Translations under genes and position numbers: made by a program | From: Castellaniella denitrificans | GTDB taxonomy: Bacteria; Pseudomonadota; Gammaproteobacteria; Burkholderiales; Burkholderiaceae_B | Length of the DNA: 64,000 bases | NCBI RefSeq assembly: GCF_027214045.1 | Contig: NZ_JAPWHE010000001.1 | Location: forward strand, 124,001 to 188,000 | Direction: 5' to 3' | In this document: in pieces, positions 51,654 to 59,110 of the stretch | Numbering within the stretch: position 1 is the stretch's first letter | Layout of the letters: each line of letters opens with the position of its first letter | The notes under the pieces: model-generated | Seen by the model: only the letters and a program-made list of their open reading frames with translations | What the model was told of the DNA's origin: nothing | The model's database searches: none

Positions 51654-51890
51654 TCAATTTGTCCCCCTCAAATCCGGCCAGATCTGCCACCAGTCGTCCG
51701 GCCGCAGCTGCTTGCGTGTTACGGCCCCACCAGTCAGTTCTTCGATCTCGACACAGCGGATGATGGGCACGGGGCGCTTGCTCATCGCCCAGTCGCTCAC
51801 GGTCACGGCAGTCACACCTAGTTTTTCAGCTAGGGCAGTGGCGCTGCCGACAAGGGCGCAAGCCTCGCGAATGGGCTGGAAATCAGACAT
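51654..51890 (-). CDS. YdaS/Cro-like HTH protein
   Basis: A 78-residue protein with a helix-turn-helix of the YdaS-antitoxin/Cro type: AIREACALVGSATALAEKLGVTAVTVSDWAMSKRPVPIIRCVEIEELTGG-like order, ending with RPDDWWQIWPDL. Proteins of this group are prophage or plasmid repressors. It is the first gene of the three-gene TIR unit and probably autoregulates it. Confidence 0.8.
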   Translation of the reverse strand: MSDFQPIREACALVGSATALAEKLGVTAVTVSDWAMSKRPVPIIRCVEIEELTGGAVTRKQLRPDDWWQIWPDLRGTN

Positions 51891-51989
51891 TTTGCTAAAT
51901 ATGTTTCAATTCTATGCAGCCTGCTATACTGCGGCCTGCGTTGTTCGGGCTGCCCAGCCCACGGCTGGACAACGAATAAAAAAGAGCTA

Positions 51990-52018
51990 TTGACGATTAT
52001 TAGTCATTGACTTATAAT
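51990..52018 (+). promoter_or_regulatory. Near-consensus sigma-70 promoter reading toward int
   Basis: TTGACG, 17 bases, TATAAT. This is the strongest promoter-like sequence seen in the element. The start of transcription would be near 52025, giving a leader of about 440 bases before the integrase gene. Confidence 0.75.
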
Positions 52019-52196
52019 ATCATCACTTGCTGACCCACAGCACTAGCTCTTTGAAAACCAGAAACCGATGAATACCGCACCCGCAGCCGATCACGGCGCT
52101 GGTCTGTGCGGCAACCTGTAGCGTATCGGGGTTGAAGTAAAACCGATAAAAACCCGTCCAACTGTCGGCCCCTAGAGTGGGGCGCAGCACGATAGC

Positions 52197-52367
52197 ATGC
52201 ACGGGGGACTTTTCCAGCTAAAGCGCCAGTTAGACGATGGCGACGTAATCGGACTATGGCAGCAGGAACAGACTGCAGCAGATGCCAGCGCGTCGAGCCG
52301 GGAGGTTGCCGGGAACAGCGACAAGCGGGGCATCTGTGATCAAAGCAACCGGCCCGCCTTCCAGTAG
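52197..52367 (+). CDS. Possible 56-residue protein upstream of int
   Basis: Starts MHGGLFQLKRQLDDGDVIGL and continues WQQEQTAADASASSREVAGNSD; hydrophilic, partly helical. It lies on the transcript expected from the 51990 promoter, in the place where excisionases are sometimes encoded, but has no visible ribosome site or HTH. Confidence 0.3.
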   Translation: MHGGLFQLKRQLDDGDVIGLWQQEQTAADASASSREVAGNSDKRGICDQSNRPAFQ

Positions 52368-52467
52368 ACAGCGGCACCGGATCACAAGGCCGCACGCTGC
52401 GGCCGCTTTGGATAACGCCCTGATTTAGGGCGCTGCCCAAAGCGTCACTATTCTTGACCACCGCACA

Positions 52468-53433
52468 ATGACGAACTCTAGCAGCACGTCGGCCAGCGTC
52501 AGCCCTGGTCGTCGGTCGTTTGCATCCGTGGCTGAGGATTGGCTCGCCTTGGTCGCTCCGACGATATCCACCACGACCCTTGCTGAATACCGCCGTGCGC
52601 TGGACAGATACTTTTTGCCGACCTACGGCCGCAAGCCGATCGCAAGCATCCAATACGAGGAATTCGCGTTGTTCGTGGCCCGTCTGCCACCCATGGCGGG
52701 CAAGACCTTCAACAACATCATGATCCCTGCTCGGGGGGTCTTTGAGTACGCTTTCCGAACCCGCAAGGTCAAACAGGACATCACCACTCATATCCTCTGG
52801 CGCAAGCACCAAGCGCCTGGCCCAGATCCGCTTGAAGTCGATGAGGTCATGACGGTCCTGGACCACTTGGCTGCGGCCTACCATCCGGTGTGGCGCAACT
52901 ACTTCGAGGTCGCTTTCTTCACTGGCCTGCGCCCCTCGGAAATGATCGCCACGCGCTGGCCATCTGTTGACTTCAGACGAGAACAGTTGCGGGTGTCCGC
53001 TGCGCGTGTCCGGGCAACGGACAAAGACACCAAGACTCACGCAATCCGCCATGTTGATCTGCAGACGCTCGCCCTCTGCGCATTGCGACGACAACGAGAA
53101 TTGACGGAATCGAAGACTGGGCTGGTGTTTCTCAACCCGAGTACAGGCAGGAAATTTGCCGATACGGCCGCGCCGCTGCAAGTTTGGTACGACGCATTGA
53201 AAGCTGCTGGGATACGGAAACGTGGTGCACGACAGACCAGACACACCTATGCCACACTGTGCCTGCATGCCGGAATGAACCCGGCGTATGTCTCGCGTCA
53301 AATGGGCCATGCAAACGCCAAAATGTTCTTTGAGGTCTATTCCCGCTGGATCGACGGTGACGCCAACACCCGAGAAAAAGCCAAGATGGACACTTTTCTT
53401 ACCGTATCTTCAACAACTCCTTTTCCAACCTAA
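52468..53433 (+). CDS. int: Tyrosine integrase of the element
   Basis: A 321-residue tyrosine recombinase. Core-binding domain in residues 20-110 (SVAEDWLALVAPTISTTTLAEYRRALDRYFLPTYG). Catalytic residues: Arg155 in TGLRPSE, Arg258 in ARQTRHTYATL, His281 in MGHANAKMFFEVYSRW and nucleophile Tyr291. The first His of the usual HxxR box is replaced by Arg255, a known variation. The gene ends 31 bases from the tRNA-Arg attachment core and points to it. It catalyses integration into and excision from the tRNA gene. Confidence 0.95.
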   Translation: MTNSSSTSASVSPGRRSFASVAEDWLALVAPTISTTTLAEYRRALDRYFLPTYGRKPIASIQYEEFALFVARLPPMAGKTFNNIMIPARGVFEYAFRTRKVKQDITTHILWRKHQAPGPDPLEVDEVMTVLDHLAAAYHPVWRNYFEVAFFTGLRPSEMIATRWPSVDFRREQLRVSAARVRATDKDTKTHAIRHVDLQTLALCALRRQRELTESKTGLVFLNPSTGRKFADTAAPLQVWYDALKAAGIRKRGARQTRHTYATLCLHAGMNPAYVSRQMGHANAKMFFEVYSRWIDGDANTREKAKMDTFLTVSSTTPFPT

Positions 53434-53453
53434 ACGAGTTTTCGTAACTCGTT
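53433..53453 (+). terminator. Hairpin after int
   Basis: AACGAGTT, loop TTCGT, AACTCGTT, followed by GATTTA; the U-tract is weak. It could reduce transcription from int across the attachment site, or serve as an integrase arm site. Confidence 0.45.
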
Positions 53454-53460
53454 GATTTAT

Positions 53461-53491
53461 CTGGCGCGCCCGACAGGAATCGAACCTGTAT
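53461..53491. repeat. attR: 31-bp attachment core within the tRNA-Arg 3' end
   Basis: Identical to 16939-16969. It includes the encoded CCA end, the acceptor 3' strand and the T-arm of tRNA-Arg(CCG). Confidence 0.93.
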
Positions 53492-53536
53492 CAGAAGCTT
53501 CGGAAACTCCTATTCTATCCATTGAACTACAGGCGC
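53462..53536 (-). tRNA. tRNA-Arg (anticodon CCG)
   Basis: The minus strand folds as a full cloverleaf. The acceptor GCGCCTG pairs with CGGGCGC, followed by discriminator G and an encoded CCA. The anticodon stem is GGAGT/GCTTC with loop TTCCGAA, giving CCG, which reads the Arg codon CGG. The T-arm has GGTTCGATTCC. It is the integration target of the element. Confidence 0.95.
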
Positions 53537-53620
53537 AGCATGGGGACGCCATTGTAGCGTGTTTGCGCCGCCCGCGCTGGCATGGCCCATGCGCGCCATG
53601 CAGCCGCACAGGCCAGTCGC

Positions 53621-53626
53621 TATAAT
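53621..53626 (+). promoter_or_regulatory. -10 hexamer upstream of the cytochrome c gene
   Basis: A perfect TATAAT 45 bases before the cytochrome ATG. No clear -35 hexamer is visible. Confidence 0.45.
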
Positions 53627-53670
53627 CTTCGGTTGAAGCCTGTAACACGAACGATTACCAGGATCCCATC

Positions 53671-54573
53671 ATGAGTCTCCCCGAACACGCCCACGGACAC
53701 GAAAGCGCCATCAAGACCCCGCGTCAGTTGCTGGTCACCGTCATCCTGGCCTTCCTGATCCCGATCGCGGTCATCATCCTGCTGGTCAACCTGGTGGGCG
53801 CGTCCATCCGCACGGGCGCCGGTTCCGACAGCCAATCGGGCGAAGCCATCGCCCGGCGCATCCAGCCCGTGGCCGGCTTCAAGCTGGTCGACGCCGATGC
53901 GCCCAAAGTCTTCAAGACCGGCGAACAGGTCTTCCAGTCCACCTGTTCGGCCTGCCACGGCACGGGCGTGGCGGGGGCGCCGAAATTCGGCGACAAGGAC
54001 GCCTGGGCGAAATACATCAAGCTGGGCTACGAAAGCCTGGTCCAGAACGCCATCCATGGCATCAACGCCATGCCCCCGAAGGGCGGCAACGCCTCGCTGG
54101 ACGACTTCGAGGTCGCACGCGCCGTGGTCTACATGACCAACCATTCGGGCGCCAATTTCGACGAACCCAAGGAACCCGCCGCCGGCGACGCCGCCAAGCC
54201 CGAAACGGCCGCCGCGCCGGCCGCCGCACCCCAGGCCGCCATGGCCAAGCCTGCCGAAGCCAAGCCTGCCGAAGCCAAACCGGCCGCCGCCGCCCAGGCC
54301 GAGGCCAAGCCGGCCGCGCAGGCCGACGCCGGCAATGCCGTCGGCAAGAAACTCTACGAGTCGGTCTGCATCACCTGCCACTCCATCGGCCTGGCCGGCG
54401 CGCCCAAATTCGGCGACAAGGCGTCCTGGGAACCGTTCATCAAGACGGGCCTGGACACCATGCTGAAGAACGCGATCAACGGCGTGAACGCCATGCCCCC
54501 ACGCGGCGGCTCGCAAGCCTCCGACGAAGAGCTCAAGGCCGCCATTCAGTACATGGTGGACGCAGCGAAATAA
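53671..54573 (+). CDS. Membrane-anchored dihaem c-type cytochrome (c5-like)
   Basis: A 300-residue protein. A membrane helix (LLVTVILAFLIPIAVIILLVNLV, about residues 22-44) anchors two class I cytochrome domains. Each has one haem site: CSACHGTGVAGAPKFGDKDAW and CITCHSIGLAGAPKFGDKASW, with distal Met in GINAMPPKGG and GVNAMPPRGG. The near-identical motifs show domain duplication. The linker is an Ala/Lys/Pro repeat (AEAKPAEAKPAAA). It carries electrons in the periplasm, probably to a terminal oxidase. A good terminator follows. Confidence 0.9.
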   Translation: MSLPEHAHGHESAIKTPRQLLVTVILAFLIPIAVIILLVNLVGASIRTGAGSDSQSGEAIARRIQPVAGFKLVDADAPKVFKTGEQVFQSTCSACHGTGVAGAPKFGDKDAWAKYIKLGYESLVQNAIHGINAMPPKGGNASLDDFEVARAVVYMTNHSGANFDEPKEPAAGDAAKPETAAAPAAAPQAAMAKPAEAKPAEAKPAAAAQAEAKPAAQADAGNAVGKKLYESVCITCHSIGLAGAPKFGDKASWEPFIKTGLDTMLKNAINGVNAMPPRGGSQASDEELKAAIQYMVDAAK

Positions 54574-54619
54574 GATCCGGCACCGGCCGCCCATCGGCGC
54601 GGCCCATCGGCTCCCGCAA

Positions 54620-54643
54620 CCCCGGCCCGCGCCGGGGTTTTTT
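54620..54643 (+). terminator. Rho-independent terminator after the cytochrome gene
   Basis: CCCCGGC, loop CCGC, GCCGGGG, then TTTTTT. Confidence 0.93.
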
Positions 54644-54689
54644 CATGTGCGGACGCCGCGTATCCGGCCGTGCCCTACCCATCTATTTT

Positions 54690-54703
54690 CAAACGATTGT
54701 TTG
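54690..54703. promoter_or_regulatory. PsrA-like operator
   Basis: CAAACGATTGTTTG matches the recalled PsrA consensus (G/C)AAAC-N2-4-GTTT(G/C) exactly with N4. It lies 92 bases before the nitronate monooxygenase gene, next to a TAGAAT -10-like hexamer at 54706-54711. Confidence 0.6.
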
Positions 54704-54794
54704 ATTTAGAATGGGGCACCACCCGGCGGGCCAGCCGGGGCCCGTCCGCCCGGTCGATCCGGGCGGCCCCATCCCCACGCGGAGACAAATCCTC

Positions 54795-55772
54795 ATGCCC
54801 CACCCCACCGTCACGGCACTGCACCAGTCCATGACGCTGCCCGTCATGGCGGCGCCCATGTTCATCGTCTCGAACCCGGAACTGGTGATCGCCCAATGCG
54901 CCAGCGGCATCATCGGCTCAATGCCGGCGCTCAACGCGCGTCCCCAGGAAAAGCTGGGCGAATGGCTCACGCAGATCGAAACCAGCCTGTCGGCCCTGCG
55001 CGCCGCCGACCCTGACCGGCCGATCCCGCCCTACGCCATCAACCACATCATCCACCAGTCCAACGACCGGCTGCAGCACGACCTGGAGGTCTGCGCCGAA
55101 CACCGCGTGCCGCTGATCATCACCAGCCTGCGCGCGCCCAACCAGGTCGTGGACGCGGTCCACGGCTGGGGCGGCAAGGTCTTCCACGATGTGACCACGC
55201 TGCGCCATGCGCAGAAGGCGCTGGAAGCCGGCGTCGACGGCCTGATCCTGGTGTGCGCGGGCGCCGGCGGCCACGCGGGCACGCTCTCGCCCTTTGCCCT
55301 GCTGGGCGAAGTCCGGCGCATCTTCGACGGCCCGGTCTGCCTGTCGGGCGCCATCAGCCGGGGGCAGGACGTTCTGGCCGCGCGCGCGATGGGCGCCGAC
55401 TTCGCCTACGTCGGCACGCGGTTCATCGCCAGCACCGAGGCCAATGCCCAGCCGGAATACAAGCGGATGATCGTCGACACGGCCGCCGCCGACATCGTCT
55501 ACACCCCGTACTTCACCGGCATCCCGGGCAACTATCTGAAACCCTGCGTGCGCAACATCGGACTGGACCCGGACAATCTGCCCGCCGCCCAGGACACGAA
55601 TTTCGGCGGCGACAGCAAAAAAGCCTGGCGCGACATCTGGGGCGCGGGCCAGGGGGTGGGCAACATCGACGCCGTGCTGCCCACCGCCGACATCGTCGCC
55701 CGCCTGCGCGACGAATACCGCGAAGCCGCCCAGGCGCTGCGCGACGGTTTCGTCGAGGAGGTTCGCGTATGA
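54795..55772 (+). CDS. Nitronate monooxygenase family flavoenzyme
   Basis: A 325-residue FMN-dependent TIM-barrel enzyme. The family signatures are MTLPVMAAPMFIVSNPELVIAQCASGIIGSMPALNARP, RVPLIITSLRAPNQVV, VFHDVTTLRHAQKALEAGVDGLILVCAGAGGHAG, and LSGAISRGQDVLAARAMGADFAYVGTRF. Nitronate monooxygenases oxidise alkyl nitronates such as propionate-3-nitronate; related enzymes may act in fatty-acid metabolism. The ATG at 54795 has GGAG upstream. It overlaps the enoyl-CoA hydratase gene. Confidence 0.87.
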   Translation: MPHPTVTALHQSMTLPVMAAPMFIVSNPELVIAQCASGIIGSMPALNARPQEKLGEWLTQIETSLSALRAADPDRPIPPYAINHIIHQSNDRLQHDLEVCAEHRVPLIITSLRAPNQVVDAVHGWGGKVFHDVTTLRHAQKALEAGVDGLILVCAGAGGHAGTLSPFALLGEVRRIFDGPVCLSGAISRGQDVLAARAMGADFAYVGTRFIASTEANAQPEYKRMIVDTAAADIVYTPYFTGIPGNYLKPCVRNIGLDPDNLPAAQDTNFGGDSKKAWRDIWGAGQGVGNIDAVLPTADIVARLRDEYREAAQALRDGFVEEVRV

Positions 55773-56509
55773 TCCGCATCGAACGCCAGGGCGCCGTCCT
55801 GGAAATCCTCATCGACCGTCCCGAACGGCGCAACGCCCTGACCGACGCCATGTACCGCGACATCGAACGCGCCCTGCGCGAGGCCGACGCGGACCCCGCC
55901 TGCGCGGCGGTGATCCTGCATGGCGCGGGAGGGCATTTCACCGCCGGCAACGATCTGGCGGAATTCCAGATGCCGCAGGACAGTCGCGACGTGGGCTCGA
56001 TCGCCTTCCTGCACGCCCTGGCCTCGGTGAACGTGCCGGTCATCGCGGCGGTGCGGGGCCAGGCGGTGGGCGTGGGCGTCACGCTGCTGCTGCACTGCGA
56101 TTTCGTCTACGCCGCGGCCGACGCAGTGTTCCGCCTGCCGTTCGTGTCTCTGGGCCTGTGCCCGGAAGGCGCGTCCAGCCTGCTGTTGCCGCGCATCGCC
56201 GGCGATCGCCGGGCTGCCCGGTGGCTGCTGGGCGCCGAACCCTTCGGAGCCGAGGAAGCGCTGGCCGGCCAGTTGCTGACCGGCGTGGCCGATGACCCGC
56301 TCGCCTCGGCGCGCGCCTGCGCCCGGTCGCTGGCCGCACAGCCCGCCCCGGCTGTCCGCGCCAGCAAACGCCTGCTGCGCGAACCCGGCCGCGCCGAGGT
56401 CCACCAGGTCCTGGACGCCGAAGCGGCGGTATTCTTCGAACGCCTGAAATCGCCCGAGGCCCAGGCGGCTTTCCAGCAGTTCTTTTATCGCAAGGCCACC
56501 TCAAGCTGA
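55769..56509 (+). CDS. Enoyl-CoA hydratase/isomerase family protein
   Basis: A 246-residue crotonase-fold protein. Oxyanion-hole motifs are HGAGGHFTAGNDLAEF and VIAAVRGQAVGVGVTLLLHCDFVYAAADA; FRLPFVSLGLCPEGASSLLLPRIAG carries the second active-site acidic position. The ATG overlaps the preceding stop (ATGA). Its job is presumably hydration or isomerisation of an acyl-CoA in beta-oxidation. The shared PsrA-like operator supports that. Confidence 0.88.
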   Translation: MIRIERQGAVLEILIDRPERRNALTDAMYRDIERALREADADPACAAVILHGAGGHFTAGNDLAEFQMPQDSRDVGSIAFLHALASVNVPVIAAVRGQAVGVGVTLLLHCDFVYAAADAVFRLPFVSLGLCPEGASSLLLPRIAGDRRAARWLLGAEPFGAEEALAGQLLTGVADDPLASARACARSLAAQPAPAVRASKRLLREPGRAEVHQVLDAEAAVFFERLKSPEAQAAFQQFFYRKATSS

Positions 56510-56600
56510 AACGCCGGCGCGGGCCGCGCCGGCCTGCGCGCCCGGGTCTGTTGTTTTTCAGAACATAAACCGGGGCTGATTTCAGGTGCTTACACAAGAT

Positions 56601-56638
56601 TAGGGTTTTCCCCTATCTTTCGATTAGGGTTTACCCTA
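56601..56638. promoter_or_regulatory. Two adjacent palindromes upstream of the small basic protein gene
   Basis: TAGGGTTTTCCCCTA at 56601-56615 and TAGGGTTTACCCTA at 56625-56638, centre spacing about 23 bases, both built on TAGGG half-sites. A -10-like TATACT follows at 56637. The arrangement looks like a double operator. Confidence 0.6.
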
Positions 56639-56683
56639 TACTGGCCTTGTTGAAATCTGAAGCTTCTGAAACAGGAGTCAGTC

Positions 56684-56914
56684 ATGCAAGCCACGCACAC
56701 CCCGAATCTGCTGTCCGACGCGCTCGAACGCGCCTACAGCCACTCCCTGCTCGACGCCACGCACCAGCCCCTGCAAGTGGGCAAGGGCATCCGCACGGCG
56801 GGCCGCGCGCTCGGCCGCGCCGCCCGCGCCACCGGCCGCTTCATCGCCAACGTGATCAACGCCCAGGCCGAAGCCCGCGCGCGCGACATGCGCTACACCC
56901 GCGCGCCCTGGTAA
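56684..56914 (+). CDS. Small basic protein of unknown function
   Basis: A 76-residue Arg/Ala-rich protein (IRTAGRALGRAARATGRFIANVINAQAEARARDMRYTRAPW), predicted mostly helical and amphipathic. AGGAG precedes the ATG. Its composition resembles the small DUF1127-like proteins but no motif decides. It faces the 3' end of rep with no gap and is preceded by a palindromic operator pair, suggesting tight regulation. Confidence 0.65.
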   Translation: MQATHTPNLLSDALERAYSHSLLDATHQPLQVGKGIRTAGRALGRAARATGRFIANVINAQAEARARDMRYTRAPW

Positions 56915-59107
56915 TCAGCGTTTCAGCAAGGCCTTGAGCCGGTCCAGCGTCCGGTCCGGATCGGTATCGCCGACCGGGCCGGGCGCTTCGGCTCCCAGGC
57001 CCATTTCCGCGATGAAACGCGAGGGCTCGCAGATCGTGTCTTCGCGCCCTCGCCGCCGCTTGCGGCACCAACTGATCCTCAGCGTGCGCTGCGCGCGCGT
57101 GATGCCCACGTACATCAGCCGGCGCTCTTCCTCGATGCGCCGCGCCCGGGCCGCGACGGCGGCCTCGCTCACATCCCCCTCCTCGTCGCCGCCCCGGTGC
57201 GGCAACAGTCCTTCCTCGACCCCGATCAGATAGACGTGGGGGTATTCCAGCCCCTTGGACGCGTGCAGAGTGGACAGCTTGACCGCGTCGGGCTCCTCGT
57301 CGTCGGCACGCTCCAGCATGGTGACCAGGGCGACGTGCTGGACCAGTTCCAGCAGGGTCATGTCATCCTCGTCCGCCTTGCGCTTGAGCCAGTCCAGCAA
57401 TTCCAGCACATTGGTCCAGCGGGACTGCGCCTGGCGCTCGTCCAGCGTGTCGTACAGGTGACGCTCATAATTCATCGCCCCCAGCAGATCGTCCAGCACC
57501 CGTCCCGCGTCGTCTCCGCGCAGGCCGTCGATGCCCGTCGCCGCGCCCGCCAGGCCGGCGCTGGCCGGCCCGACCGCGCCTGCCGATGACACCGGGCCCA
57601 CGTCAAAAGCAGGCGGATCCGGATCGAAGGCCAGCAGGTCGCCCTGGACGTCCGTCCCCGGCAGGGGCGGCACCGCGCCACCGCGCCGCGCCGCGCGTGC
57701 CTGGAAATGATCCACCAGCCGGACGAATTCGCGCACGGCCTCGCGCTGCCGGGGTGCCGGCAGGACGGCTTCGGACACGTCGGCCGCCACCGCGTACAGC
57801 GACACGCCACGCCGGGCGGCTTCCGTCCCAAGGGCCTGCAGGGTGCCCTGGCCGATGCCGCGACGGGGCGTGGTCGCCGCGCGGATGAAAGCCGGGTCCT
57901 CGTCCTCGTTGGCGATCAACCGCAGCCAGGCCAGCACATCGCGGATCTCGGCCTTGTCGAAGAAACTCTGGCCGCCCGACACCGTATAGGGAATCCGCAG
58001 CGTGCGCAGGGCCTGCTCCATCACCCGGGCCTGGTGGTTGCCCCGGTACAGCACGGCGAAATCCTTCCACTGGGCCTGGCGTTCGAAACGCGCCGCCGAC
58101 AGCCGCATGGCGATGGACTCGGCCTCGGCCAGATCCGAATCCATGGGCGTGACCACGATGGGTTCGCCCGCCCCCAGTTCCGACCACAGGGTCTTGTCGA
58201 AGGTCTTGGGATTGTGGCCGATCACCCGGTTGGCCGCCTCCAGGATGGTCTGGACGGAGCGGTAATTCTGCTCCAGCTTGATCAGCCGCAGCGACGGGTA
58301 GTCGCGCCCCAACTGGGCCAGATTTTCCACGGTGGCGCCGCGCCAGGCATAGATCGCCTGATCATCGTCGCCCACCGCCGTGAACATGGCCCGGTCCCCG
58401 CACAGCATGCGCACCAGCTGGTACTGGCAGACGTTGGTGTCCTGGTATTCATCCACCAGCAGGTACTGGACCCGCGACTGCCAGCGCGCGCGCAAGGACT
58501 CGTCGGCCGCCAGCATCCGCGCGGGCAGGCGGATCAGGTCGTCGAAATCCACCGACTGATAGGCGCGCAAAGTCGCCTCGTAGCTGCGGTAGACGCGCAC
58601 CGCCTCGGCCTCGTCGGGGCCTTGCGCGACCCGCGACGCGCCGTCCGGGTCCAGCAGGGCGTTCTTCCAGAGGGAGATCGTCTGCTGTACCGACCGCAGA
58701 CGGGCGCGGTCGGTCGTGGCCAGCAGTTCCTGGATGATGCCCTGGGCATCGGTCGCATCGAGGATCGAAAAACCGCGCTTCAGCCCCGCGCCGGCGTATT
58801 CCTCGCGCAAAAACCGCAGTCCCAGAGAATGGAAAGTCCCCACCGTCAGCCCGCGCAACAGCCGGGGATCCACCAGCGCGCGGACCCGTTCGTTCATTTC
58901 GCGGGCCGCCTTGTTGGTAAAGGTCAACGCCACCACGTGGCGGGCCTGATAGCCGCATTCGCGCAGCAGATAGGCCATTTTCTGGGTGATGACGCGGGTT
59001 TTGCCGCTGCCCGCGCCGGCCAGCACCAGGCATGGGCCGTCCAGGTAGAGCACGGCCTCGCGCTGGCGGGCGTTCAGGCCCTGCGGCAGGGTGGATCCCG
59101 GTCCCAC
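56915..59107 (-). CDS. rep: ATP-dependent DNA helicase Rep
   Basis: A 730-residue superfamily 1A helicase. Motif I is CLVLAGAGSGKTRVITQK, Ia ALTFTNKAAREM, II LLVDEYQDTN, III VGDDDQAIYAWRGA, IV LEQNYRS, V VKLSTLHASKGLEY and VI VGITRAQRTL. The N-terminus with CGYQARHVVALTFTNKAAREMNERV is closer to Rep than to UvrD. Rep helps replication forks pass obstacles. The start is GTG at 59107. A Pro/Ala-rich insertion of about 45 residues lies near residue 495. It begins three bases after priA and is probably cotranscribed. Confidence 0.93.
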   Translation of the reverse strand: MGPGSTLPQGLNARQREAVLYLDGPCLVLAGAGSGKTRVITQKMAYLLRECGYQARHVVALTFTNKAAREMNERVRALVDPRLLRGLTVGTFHSLGLRFLREEYAGAGLKRGFSILDATDAQGIIQELLATTDRARLRSVQQTISLWKNALLDPDGASRVAQGPDEAEAVRVYRSYEATLRAYQSVDFDDLIRLPARMLAADESLRARWQSRVQYLLVDEYQDTNVCQYQLVRMLCGDRAMFTAVGDDDQAIYAWRGATVENLAQLGRDYPSLRLIKLEQNYRSVQTILEAANRVIGHNPKTFDKTLWSELGAGEPIVVTPMDSDLAEAESIAMRLSAARFERQAQWKDFAVLYRGNHQARVMEQALRTLRIPYTVSGGQSFFDKAEIRDVLAWLRLIANEDEDPAFIRAATTPRRGIGQGTLQALGTEAARRGVSLYAVAADVSEAVLPAPRQREAVREFVRLVDHFQARAARRGGAVPPLPGTDVQGDLLAFDPDPPAFDVGPVSSAGAVGPASAGLAGAATGIDGLRGDDAGRVLDDLLGAMNYERHLYDTLDERQAQSRWTNVLELLDWLKRKADEDDMTLLELVQHVALVTMLERADDEEPDAVKLSTLHASKGLEYPHVYLIGVEEGLLPHRGGDEEGDVSEAAVAARARRIEEERRLMYVGITRAQRTLRISWCRKRRRGREDTICEPSRFIAEMGLGAEAPGPVGDTDPDRTLDRLKALLKR

Positions 59108-59110
59108 GGA

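Larger units (their letters stand above)
51891..52467. other. 577-bp gap between the TIR unit and int
   Basis: Holds a near-consensus promoter reading towards int (51990-52018), hairpins at 52388-52404 (GGCCGC-ACGCT-GCGGCC) and 52416-52432 (CGCCCT-GATTT-AGGGCG), and one possible 56-codon gene at 52197-52367. The rest shows no structure I can name. It presumably contains excision control or a leader for int. Confidence 0.5.
16939..53491. mobile_element. Integrative conjugative element / integrated plasmid at tRNA-Arg(CCG), about 36.6 kb
   Basis: The borders are a 31-bp direct repeat (16939-16969 and 53461-53491) equal to the 3' end of tRNA-Arg(CCG). A tyrosine integrase lies next to the intact tRNA, as in many ICEs and islands. 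Inside are a complete VirB-type secretion operon, a coupling protein, a MobF relaxase, a TrfA-type initiator with iteron origin, Stb-like segregation genes, ssb and radC-like leading-region genes and cargo (restriction-modification, serine recombinase, TIR cassette). The presence of a plasmid origin suggests the excised circle can replicate. No gene needed for transfer looks truncated, so the element may be functional. Confidence 0.92.

Noticed and set aside
49964-51890. Standard CBASS or Pycsar system
   Set aside because: The TIR protein belongs to that effector class, but no CD-NTase or uridylate/cytidylate cyclase gene is present in the element, so a known system cannot be claimed.
52012-53310. 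432-codon open frame on the minus strand opposite int
   Set aside because: int on the plus strand has complete tyrosine-recombinase motifs; the opposite frame has no recognisable domain and runs through the leader region. A shadow frame.
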